From: Bacteroidales bacterium
GTDB lineage: Bacteria; Bacteroidota; Bacteroidia; Bacteroidales; UBA12077
Length of the DNA: 64,000 bases
NCBI GenBank assembly: GCA_016342685.1
Contig: JAEINU010000007.1
Coordinates: forward strand, 1-64,000
Direction of reading: 5' to 3'
Part shown: one piece after another, positions 1 through 7,800 of the stretch
Layout: each line of letters opens with the position of its first letter
How positions within the stretch are numbered: the stretch's first letter is position 1
Made by a program: the position numbers and the translations under genes
The notes under the pieces: generated by a model
Told to the model about the DNA's origin: nothing
Databases searched by the model: none
What the model saw: the letters and a program-made list of their open reading frames with translations, nothing else

Positions 1-81
1 GTAGTCATAAATATTTGTGTAATTATAACTACAAATATCTATTTTTTATTTCTCTCCACAACTTTATAAAGTGATCCTTTA

Positions 82-522
82 TTAATTTGAAACCGTTATA
101 GTATTTAATCCGTCAAAGTAACAATTGTATTGTCTTAAAGCTTGATTTGCTGGCCCTTGAAATACAGTTCCGGCAATTTCTCCAGTCATAATAAATTGAG
201 ATTCACAACAAGGGCATGTAAAAATACTAACTTCGTCTTTTATCTTACATTCGCTAGAGGCTTCATAAGTGCAGGCTCTATCAAAAGCCTGGAATTCATT
301 GTAATCGTTTCTATAAATAATTAATCCGCCCAATCCATAACCCGAAATTTCTTTATACTGTCCAACTGGCATGTTTCCTAATTGTGTGTCTAAAGATAAT
401 TTTACATATACCGATACGTATGGGAATCGGGTATCAGTTTCATCACATCGAACAAAAGCAAGTAGTAATAAGGCGATTATTAAAAAAAATCTTAAATTTG
501 ATTTGAATTTTAATTTCTTCAT
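82..522 (-). CDS. Rieske-like lipoprotein with altered cluster ligands
   Basis: This is a 146-residue lipoprotein. A hydrophobic segment (about residues 11-23) is followed by Cys26, the likely lipobox cysteine. The C-terminal half has the layout of Bacteroidota Rieske-like domains: FDRACTYE (residues 80-87), FTCPCCESQF (101-110) and a late GPA..LRQY stretch (123-131). A true Rieske [2Fe-2S] site needs CxH and CxxH. Here the matching positions are C84-x-Y86 and C103-x-x-C106, so both histidines are missing, and extra cysteines occur at 92 and 105. It may be a degenerate Rieske fold or bind a metal through cysteines only. It is divergent from the next gene with a 33 bp gap. The family call is by pattern only; the role is unknown. 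Confidence 0.6.
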   Translation of the reverse strand: MKKLKFKSNLRFFLIIALLLLAFVRCDETDTRFPYVSVYVKLSLDTQLGNMPVGQYKEISGYGLGGLIIYRNDYNEFQAFDRACTYEASSECKIKDEVSIFTCPCCESQFIMTGEIAGTVFQGPANQALRQYNCYFDGLNTITVSN

Positions 523-555
523 ATTAAATATTTTTTACATAACAAAAATAAGCAA

Positions 556-999
556 TTGCTTTATAAATTAAAGCACGCACTGTTTTTAATTTTAAGCTTG
601 CTGATTTTTAACTCTTGTCAGAATGGGCAGATAGCTGGTAAATTTGGCAAATCTAATCCCGAAAAAATTGAAAAGAAGAAAGCAGATGAGAAAAAAAAGA
701 GGAGAGAAGAATACAACGCAAAAAGGTTAAAGGCTCGCGAAAAACATTATAATAATCAGGCCGAAAGCACAAAGAAAAATTGGGATATAAATAAAAGTAA
801 GTCAGAAGCATGGGTAGAAAAAGAGTTTCACAAAAAACCTTTAAGCTATCGGATAAAAAAATTCTTTAAGCAATTTGATCAACAACCCAAACCTGAGGGA
901 GGTTTGTATTCAAAAAAGCAATTAAAAAATAAGAATAGAAAAAAAAGAAATATATTTCAACGTATATTTAAGCCAGAAAAAAAGAAGAAGAGGAAATAA
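556..999 (+). CDS. Lysine-rich putative lipoprotein, hypothetical
   Basis: This is a 147-residue protein with a short hydrophobic N-terminus ending in FNSC, a plausible lipobox near residue 21. The rest is very rich in Lys, Arg and Glu (runs such as KKADEKKKRREE) and ends in a basic tail KPEKKKKRK. The only start that keeps the signal peptide is TTG at 556; no ATG lies nearby. It sits 2 bp upstream of the next membrane protein, so the two are probably cotranscribed. I do not recognise a family. The basic body suggests contact with nucleic acid, peptidoglycan or an acidic partner, and the neighbouring protein has a markedly acidic tail; a pairing is inference only. Confidence 0.6.
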   Translation: MLYKLKHALFLILSLLIFNSCQNGQIAGKFGKSNPEKIEKKKADEKKKRREEYNAKRLKAREKHYNNQAESTKKNWDINKSKSEAWVEKEFHKKPLSYRIKKFFKQFDQQPKPEGGLYSKKQLKNKNRKKRNIFQRIFKPEKKKKRK

Positions 1000-1001
1000 T
1001 T

Positions 1002-1469
1002 ATGGAAGATATTTTTGATAATCTATTGTATATAGTAATCACTATTGCAGCGCTTGCAATTTCAGCACTTGGTAAAAAGAAGAAAAAGCAAGCACAAAGA
1101 GCTAGTAAGGTTGTACAAAACAATGAATCAGAAACGAAAGACTCTTCGTATGGTTTTAACATAGAGAAACTAATTAGGGATGAGTTGGGATTAGATAACC
1201 AAGAATACGTTAGAGATTCTGAACCTGAGGAAATCATAGAAGAAGAAATACCTGTAGAAGAAGCTTTGGATTCTGTTCCAAAGTATATGTTAGACGATAA
1301 AGAAGATGTTCCATATAGTATTGAATATGACGACTCTGCAATAGTGTCCAGTTCTATTCAAGACAATGATTTAACCAATGAAAATGCTTCAGACGGATCT
1401 ATTCTTGATGATTTTAATTTGCAAGATGCAATAATCTATTCAGAAATAATTAATCGAAAAGAATATTAA
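1002..1469 (+). CDS. Single-pass membrane protein with acidic tail, hypothetical
   Basis: This is a 155-residue protein. One membrane segment lies near the N-terminus (about residues 7-23), followed by a basic cluster GKKKKKQAQR that would anchor the chain with the tail in the cytoplasm. The remaining 120 residues are low in complexity and rich in Glu, Asp, Ser and Asn (EPEEIIEEEIPVEEA) and look disordered. It follows the lysine-rich lipoprotein after 2 bp and precedes the greA promoter region. I do not recognise a conserved domain. The contrast of charge with its upstream neighbour is the only functional hint. Confidence 0.65.
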   Translation: MEDIFDNLLYIVITIAALAISALGKKKKKQAQRASKVVQNNESETKDSSYGFNIEKLIRDELGLDNQEYVRDSEPEEIIEEEIPVEEALDSVPKYMLDDKEDVPYSIEYDDSAIVSSSIQDNDLTNENASDGSILDDFNLQDAIIYSEIINRKEY

Positions 1470-1518
1470 ATTCTTCTTACTTATTAACAGATAGTTATAT
1501 TATTAACCGGAATTTTTA

Positions 1519-1552
1519 TTTGTGAGTTTATGAATTTTTTTTCTTAAATTTG
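1519..1552 (+). promoter_or_regulatory. Putative greA promoter
   Basis: A TAAATTTG sequence at 1545-1552 fits the Bacteroidota -7 consensus TAnnTTTG. A TTTG at 1519-1522 lies 22 bases upstream, close to the expected -33 spacing. Transcription would start near 1558, just before a hairpin in the greA leader. Confidence 0.45.
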
Positions 1553-1561
1553 TACTTACAT

Positions 1562-1595
1562 AAGAAGGGTTCCGAACTGTTTTGGAATTCTTCTT
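1562..1595 (+). promoter_or_regulatory. Hairpin in the greA 5' leader
   Basis: The arm AAGAAGGGTTCC (1562-1573) pairs over all 12 positions with GGAATTCTTCTT (1584-1595) if two G-U pairs are allowed, with a 10-base loop. It lies at the predicted 5' end of the greA transcript and is followed by TATTTATTATA rather than a long T run. It could be an mRNA-stabilising stem, a regulator or a weak terminator. Confidence 0.4.
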
Positions 1596-1640
1596 TATTT
1601 ATTATATATGCTTAAGGCATTAATTTAAAATGATATTGAA

Positions 1641-2114
1641 ATGGCAAAAGTTTCTTACGTTACAGAAAAAGGTTTAGAGAGATTAATGAAGGAATTAGAA
1701 CAATTAGTGACTATTGAACGACCAAAAATTTCTCAAGAGATTGCTGAAGCAAGAGATAAAGGAGATTTGTCGGAGAATGCCGAATATGATGCAGCTAAAG
1801 AAGCACAAGGATTGCTCGAATTAAAAATTAGCAAACTAAAAGATTCTTTAGCAAATTCTAGAGTATTAGATCAATCAAAGCTAGATACTTCTACTGTTCA
1901 GATATTAAATAAAGTTAAAATTAAAAATATCAAAACCGGAGCAGTAATGGAATACACGATTGTTTCCGATAGCGAAGCTAATTTGAGAGAACATAAAATG
2001 TCTATTAATACTCCAATTGCAAAAGGCTTGTTAGGGAAAAAGGTTGGTGATGTTACTGAAGTGGATGTTCCTAATGGTAAGATGGAGTTTGAGATTATTG
2101 AAATTTCACTTTAA
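1641..2114 (+). CDS. greA: Transcription elongation factor GreA
   Basis: GreA rescues backtracked RNA polymerase by inserting its coiled coil into the secondary channel and stimulating transcript cleavage. The 157 residues match the usual length. The N-terminal coiled coil (about 5-75) carries the acidic tip GDLSENAEYDAA (about residues 42-53), whose Asp and Glu coordinate the catalytic Mg. The C-terminal FKBP-like domain ends with GKMEFEIIEISL. The ATG at 1641 follows a long leader with a hairpin. The HIT gene follows after 11 bp, so the two probably form an operon closed by the terminator at 2544. Confidence 0.97.
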   Translation: MAKVSYVTEKGLERLMKELEQLVTIERPKISQEIAEARDKGDLSENAEYDAAKEAQGLLELKISKLKDSLANSRVLDQSKLDTSTVQILNKVKIKNIKTGAVMEYTIVSDSEANLREHKMSINTPIAKGLLGKKVGDVTEVDVPNGKMEFEIIEISL

Positions 2115-2125
2115 GACTTATAATT

Positions 2126-2521
2126 ATGGCTTCTATATTTACTAAAATAATCAATGGTGAGATACCTTCTTATAAAATAGCAGAAGACGAGAATTATTAT
2201 GCTTTCTTAGATATTTTTCCGCTTGCAAAAGGACACACACTTGTTATACCTAAAAAAGAGGTTGATTATTTATTCGATCTTGATGATGACATCTTAGCTG
2301 GGATGAATCTATTTGCAAAGAAAATCGCTAGGGCTATTGATAAAACGATAGAATGTAAACGGGTAGGAGTGGTTGTTTTAGGATTGGAAGTTCCGCATGC
2401 ACATATTCATCTTATCCCATTGAATAATGAATCAGATGCGAGTTTTTCTAAACCAAAGCTTAAATTTTCCGAAGAGGAGTTTAAAGAAATAGCTAAAAAA
2501 ATAAGTTCGGCAATCGAATAA
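2126..2521 (+). CDS. HIT family nucleotide hydrolase
   Basis: This is a 131-residue histidine-triad protein, a cytosolic homodimer family that hydrolyses nucleoside phosphoramidates, dinucleoside polyphosphates or adenylated adducts. The N-terminal FTKIINGEIPSYKI and FPLAKGHTLVIPK stretches are typical. The catalytic HxHxH is present as PHAHIHLIPL at about residues 90-99, where the middle histidine forms the nucleotidyl intermediate. It lies 11 bp after greA and is followed by a strong terminator. The natural substrate cannot be read from the sequence. Confidence 0.93.
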   Translation: MASIFTKIINGEIPSYKIAEDENYYAFLDIFPLAKGHTLVIPKKEVDYLFDLDDDILAGMNLFAKKIARAIDKTIECKRVGVVVLGLEVPHAHIHLIPLNNESDASFSKPKLKFSEEEFKEIAKKISSAIE

Positions 2522-2543
2522 AATAAAATATATATTATATAAA

Positions 2544-2576
2544 CCCCGAAGCAATCTAATTGCTTCGGGGTTTTTT
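2544..2576 (+). terminator. Rho-independent terminator of greA-HIT
   Basis: CCCCGAAGCAA (2544-2554) pairs perfectly with TTGCTTCGGGG (2560-2570) across a 5-base loop and is followed by six T residues. Confidence 0.9.
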
Positions 2577-2739
2577 GATTTAAAGGCAAGCTAATTAGAT
2601 TTAACAATAGATCTTAAAATAAGTTAAGAAACGTTAAATCTACAATCTTTCTCTGCATTTTACGTATAATAATATAGAAGCCGGCACATTAGCGAGAAAT
2701 TGTGGAGAGGAATTGTTTAACCCTTAAAACCTCATTACC

Positions 2740-3414
2740 ATGAAACCAAAAAAATCAAAGAAAGCAAATTTGGAGAATTACAGAACAATTTTTCTTCAAG
2801 TTGGAATGATCCTAACTCTCACTCTTATTTTAGGTGCATTTGAATGGAAATCAAGTGTTAATATCGAAGAAATTGCTCCCGATCGAGTTAATTGGAATGA
2901 TAACGAAGAATACATTTTTATACCAAGACCCGAGCCTGAAATTCAAGCAGTAAAACCACCATCATTTGAAATTAACATTGTTGATAATAATTCTGAAATC
3001 GACTTTGAAGATCTTTCAATCCTCATTTCTGAAATTGATGAGGGAGATAAGGTAAATATTATTGATTTTGTTGAGCCTGATGAAGTTGTGGATGATGAAC
3101 CAGTTTTGATAGCTGAATTTATGCCTACATTTAAAGGTAAAGAAAGTCAGCTTTTTAGAAACTATATTTCAAAGCATATAAAGTTCCCAGAAGAAGCACA
3201 GATTAATGGAATTCATGGAACAGTTTATGCTTCGTTTGTAATTGATAAAGCAGGAAATGTAACCGAAGTTCAAATATTAAGAGGTGTAAATCCTGCAATT
3301 GATGAGGCAGTTTTAGAGGCAATAAAGAGTTCTCCTAAATGGGAACCCGGTATGAATAATGGGATCTTTGTTAAGGTGAGATTTAATATGCCTGTATCAT
3401 TTAAGTTATTATAG
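2740..3414 (+). CDS. TonB family protein
   Basis: This is a 224-residue protein with a basic N-terminus (KPKKSKKANLENY) and one membrane segment at about 18-36. A periplasmic linker rich in Glu and Pro (about 50-125) follows, then a C-terminal TonB domain (about 140-224) with HGTVYASFVIDKAG, the AIDEAVLEAIKSSPKWEPG block and a final VRFNMPVSFKL. TonB couples proton motive force through ExbB/ExbD to outer-membrane receptors. No exbB, exbD or receptor gene is adjacent, so this is one of several stand-alone TonB paralogues usual in Bacteroidota. A terminator follows at 3439. Confidence 0.9.
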   Translation: MKPKKSKKANLENYRTIFLQVGMILTLTLILGAFEWKSSVNIEEIAPDRVNWNDNEEYIFIPRPEPEIQAVKPPSFEINIVDNNSEIDFEDLSILISEIDEGDKVNIIDFVEPDEVVDDEPVLIAEFMPTFKGKESQLFRNYISKHIKFPEEAQINGIHGTVYASFVIDKAGNVTEVQILRGVNPAIDEAVLEAIKSSPKWEPGMNNGIFVKVRFNMPVSFKLL

Positions 3415-3438
3415 TAAATTAAATAATAGAAAGTACAG

Positions 3439-3470
3439 CTGGTTGCGATTCATATCGCAACCAGTTTTTT
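3439..3470 (+). terminator. Rho-independent terminator of the TonB gene
   Basis: CTGGTTGCGAT (3439-3449) pairs perfectly with ATCGCAACCAG (3454-3464), followed by TTTTTT. Confidence 0.9.
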
Positions 3471-3506
3471 ATTTTAGTAAGTTTAAAATGCTTATTGCAA
3501 ATTTAT

Positions 3507-3514
3507 TACCTTTG
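3507..3514 (+). promoter_or_regulatory. Putative -7 element of hflX
   Basis: TACCTTTG fits the Bacteroidota -7 consensus and lies 32 bases before the hflX ATG. No convincing -33 element is seen. Confidence 0.4.
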
Positions 3515-3546
3515 TGCATTCAATTTGAAACATTAATAAGCGTAGA

Positions 3547-4740
3547 ATGCCCAAAAATATAGATACAGCTCCTATTCCTGAAGTTGCAGTGCTCGTTGGA
3601 GTTATAAATCAAGAGCAAGACTCAAAACAAGTTCAAGAATATTTAGACGAACTGGCTTTTTTAGTAAAAACGGCTGGTGCAAATCCAATTAAACGATTCA
3701 CCCAAAAGGTTAATATACCTAATGCAAGAACATTAATTGGTGAAGGTAAACTCGAAGAATTAGAATATTTTGTTAAAGATAACGACGTTGATCTAGTTGT
3801 TTTTGATGATGATTTAACACCAACACAGCATCGAAACATCGAGAAAGTTCTTAAATGTAAATTGGTCGACAGAACGAATTTAATACTAGACATTTTCGCT
3901 AAAAGAGCACAAACAGCTCATGCAAAAACACAAGTTGAGTTGGCTCAGTATGAATATTTATTACCTCGTTTGGCAGGTATGTGGACTCACTTAGAGCGTC
4001 AGCGTGGAGGTATTGGAATGCGTGGTCCGGGAGAGCGAGAAATTGAAACCGACCGTCGTATTGTTCGTGATAAAATTGCTTTGTTAAAAGAACATCTTAA
4101 GAAAATTGACAAGCAAATGGCAACTCAGCGGAAAAATCGTGGAAAGATGATTCGAGTTGCATTAGTTGGATATACAAATGTTGGCAAATCAACAATAATG
4201 AATATGTTAAGCAAGTCTGATGTGTTTGCGGAAAATAAGCTTTTTGCCACTTTAGATACAACAGTTCGTAAAGTTGTTATTGAGAATTTACCTTTTTTAT
4301 TGTCTGATACTGTTGGTTTTATTCGTAAACTTCCACATGGTTTGGTTGAATCATTTAAATCAACATTGGATGAGGTTCGCGAATCTGATATATTATTACA
4401 TGTTGTTGATATTTCGCACCCAAACTTCGAAGATCAAATTCAGGTTGTAAACGAAACTCTTAAGGAAATCGGAACAGTTGATGCATTGCAATATATTGTT
4501 TTTAATAAAATTGATGCTTTTACTTTTGAAAAAAAGGACGATGATGATTTAACTCCTAAAACAAAAGAAAACTATAGTTTAGAAGAATTGAAAAAGACTT
4601 GGATGGCTAAAAACAATGAGCATTGTATTTTTATTTCGGCAAAGCGAAAAGAAAACGTAGACAAGTTCAAAGAATTGCTTTACGATAAAGTAAAAGAAAT
4701 ACATGCGGTTCGTTATCCGTACAATAATTATCTTTATTAG
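3547..4740 (+). CDS. hflX: Ribosome-associated GTPase HflX
   Basis: HflX is a GTPase that binds the 50S subunit and splits stalled or hibernating ribosomes. The 397 residues show the N-terminal HflX domain (ARTLIGEGKLEE near 60), the GGIGMRGPGE motif (about 155-164), then the G domain. The G domain has P-loop GYTNVGKST near 208, DTVGFIRKLP (G3), FNKIDAF (G4) and SAKRKENVD (G5). The last 71 codons (4524-4737) are duplicated at 10590-10803 with 14 differences in 214 bases and no indels. The present 3' end may therefore have been brought in with the large surface-protein gene that follows. A bidirectional terminator separates the two. Confidence 0.96.
   Translation: MPKNIDTAPIPEVAVLVGVINQEQDSKQVQEYLDELAFLVKTAGANPIKRFTQKVNIPNARTLIGEGKLEELEYFVKDNDVDLVVFDDDLTPTQHRNIEKVLKCKLVDRTNLILDIFAKRAQTAHAKTQVELAQYEYLLPRLAGMWTHLERQRGGIGMRGPGEREIETDRRIVRDKIALLKEHLKKIDKQMATQRKNRGKMIRVALVGYTNVGKSTIMNMLSKSDVFAENKLFATLDTTVRKVVIENLPFLLSDTVGFIRKLPHGLVESFKSTLDEVRESDILLHVVDISHPNFEDQIQVVNETLKEIGTVDALQYIVFNKIDAFTFEKKDDDDLTPKTKENYSLEELKKTWMAKNNEHCIFISAKRKENVDKFKELLYDKVKEIHAVRYPYNNYLY
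4524..4737 (+). repeat. hflX 3'-end repeat, copy 1 (functional)
   Basis: This copy forms the last 71 codons of the intact hflX gene. The second copy, in direct orientation, is at 10590-10803. By direct comparison 200 of 214 positions match and there are no gaps. Many of the differences are synonymous third-position changes, so both copies spent time as functional coding sequence. Confidence 0.92.
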
Positions 4741-4770
4741 AACAAAGAGAAAGAATGTTTAAAATAATAA

Positions 4771-4806
4771 AAAGAAAGGGATGTGTTTATTTGCATCCCT
4801 TTCTTT
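4771..4806. terminator. Bidirectional terminator between hflX and the surface-protein gene
   Basis: AAAGAAAGGGATG (4771-4783) pairs with CATCCCTTTCTTT (4794-4806) around a 10-base loop. The A/T-rich outer stem gives T-rich tails on both strands, which suits the two convergent genes. Confidence 0.8.
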
Positions 4807-4823
4807 CATATAATAACTTCTGC

Positions 4824-7800
4824 TTATTGTTTTATTATCTTAAATGTCTGAATTTCGGAGTTATTTATTTCAATTACTAAAAAGTAAACTCCACTAGGAA
4901 GATGACTTGTTGTTATATTTTCTTCTCCATTGATATTTTTCTCAAGTAATTTCTGACCAGTTAAATTGGTTATTATAACTTTAACAATATCTAGATTACT
5001 CTCAAAACTAATATAATCAACAAAAGGATTTGGATAAATTTTTATATCAAATTCCGATATTTCATTGATACTTGTAACAGCTAATATATTTGCAGTTGTT
5101 GTAGGAGAGCCTTCAAGCGATAAACTATAATTTTCCTTATCTGTTCCATCTAGTTTTGCACTTGTAATATTTACTACAATATTTACTACAATATTTGATT
5201 GTGAAAATTCAGCAACTTCATTAGTTAATATAATATCATCATTTTCGCTTGTTCCAACTAGAGTAAGCTCGTTATTATCTATTGTAGCTGTCGTATTTCC
5301 ATCATAATCTTTATCCAATACGGTAAATGAACCTGAAATTGCAAGTTCTTTTTCTGTTATATCTGCAGAAAGCCCATTTGGTTGAGTAAGTAAATAATTT
5401 CCAGCATCAGAACCGGTTATAGTAATTGCCGGAGTTACTGATTTATTTGTTTCTACATTTTTATCGCTAAAATTACCCACTGGCTCATCTAAAGTAATAT
5501 CATCACCAGAAAGAGTTCCAATAATCGAAACTCCTGTAATTTTAGCATCTGTTGTTCCATCATATATTTTATCAGAAGCAGAAGCACTGTTAACAGTTAG
5601 TTCTTTGGTAGTAATATCGGCAGTAAGTCCTGATGGTTGAGTAAGGTTATAGTTTCCAGTATTTGTACCTGCAATAGTAATTGCAGCATTAACTGATTTA
5701 TTTGTTTCTACATTTTTATTACTAAAATTACCCACTAGTTTATCTAAAGATATATCATCACCAGAAATAGTTCCAATAAGAGAAACTCCTGTGATTTGAG
5801 CATCTGTTGTTCCATCATAAATTTTATCAGAAACTGATGCACCACTAATAGTTAATTCTTTGGTAGTAATATCGGCAGTAAAACCTGTTGGTTGATTAAG
5901 TGTGTAGTTAATTGCATCATTACCAGAAATGGTAATAGCAGGAGTAACCGTTTTACTAGCTCCCACATTTTCATCACTAAAATCGCCAACAAGAGCGTCA
6001 AAGTCGACATTGTCACCAGAAACTGTTCCAATGAGAGTTGCACCTGTAATTTCGGCGTCTGTATTTCCGTCATAAATTTTATTAGAAGCATTTGCACCAC
6101 TAATAGTTAATTCTTTGGCAGTAATATCTGCAGTAAGTCCAGATGGTAGGGAAAGAGAATAATTACTTGCGTCTGCTCCTGCAGTAGTAATCGCAGGAGT
6201 TATGGTTTTGTTTGTTCCAACATTTTTATTACTGAAGCTTGCATTGATTTCATTTAAAGCAACATTATCACCAGATACAATTCCAACAAGAGAAGCACCC
6301 GTAATTTGAGCATTAGTATTTCCATCGTAAATTTTATCAGAAGCGTTTGCTCCACTAATAGTTAATTCCTTAGTTGTAATATCAGCCTTAAGCCCTGTTG
6401 GTTGCGTAAGTGAGTAGTTAATTGCATCATTACCAGAAATGGTAATAGCAGGAGTAACTGTTTTACTTGTTCCCACATTTTCATCACTAAAATTGCCAAT
6501 AAGAGCGTCAAAATCTAGATCATCGCCTGATACAATTCCAACAAGAGTGGCATCCGTAATTTCTGCATTTATATTTCCGTCATAAATTTTATTAGAAGCA
6601 ACAGCACTGTTAACAGTTAATTCTTTTGTGGTAATATTTGCTGTTGCTAGTGGTGAACCTGTTAATAATACATTATATTTTAATGAATCACTTCCAGAAA
6701 GTATAACATCATTTATTTTAACAGTTTTATTTAAACCAATATTTTTTCCTGCAAAGCTTAAATCCAGATCTGAAATATTTATATTTTCATGTCCTGAAAC
6801 AATATTTCCAAGGCTAAGGTTATTTATTAAAACAGATGCAGTTGAATCTCCATCATAAGTTTTATTGTTTGCTGTGAAATCGCCGCTAAGAGTTAATTCT
6901 TGTTGAGGAATAAACTGTCGTATATTTCCATAGTCGGTGCCACTTCCATTGGTAGCATATGCTCTTACATAATATTCTTCTCCAGGATTAAGTGAAGTTA
7001 AGTTACTGCTGAAAGTTCCTATTCCGCTACCATCACTTGAAATTCCAAGATTGTCGATAGTTGTTGGATCTGGTGTTGTGTTCCATACAATTCCACGCTC
7101 TGTTATAGTACTTCCTGCACTATCTGTTACTTCTCCTCCCGAAGTAGCAGTTGTAAATTCGATATCTGAAATGGAATCCGTTATAACTGCTGGAAGATTA
7201 GACATTCCACCATCAGTTATTGTCCAACCATATGTATCAATAATATATTGTCTTGCATCTGCTGCATTTCCCGTTGAAAATTTGCTTTGACCACCATGAA
7301 AAGTTACGTTATTTTTTAATGGTAATAAGGACCAATTAATTAAGATCTTGTTATAATATGCTGTAGATATTTTAAAATTGAATAACAAGTATCCCATATT
7401 GGTAACATTTCTAACGTTCCAATTGCTTATATCCTGGTTGAATGATGAAGCATAGATAAACATATGATCCATATCAGTAACATTACTCACATTCCAATCT
7501 CCTATAAATTGATCAAATGCCGATGCATAAGCAAACATATTACCCATGTAAATAACATTGCTCACTTCCCAACTTTCAATTTTTTGATTAAAGTTGGAAG
7601 CGTCTCTAAACATATATGACATGTCAGTAACCTTACTTACATTCCAATTATCAATCTTCTGATTAAATAAAGTCGCACCATAAAACATTCCATACATGTT
7701 AGTGACCTTACTCACATTCCAATTTCCAATAGGTTTATTAAAACTTGAAGCATCAGAAAACATAGATCTCATATTGGTAACCTCACTCACATTCCAATTA

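Noticed and set aside
5852-6110. Overlapping open frames on both strands in the YDG-repeat region
   Set aside because: They are shadows caused by the repeated codon pattern of the large surface-protein gene.
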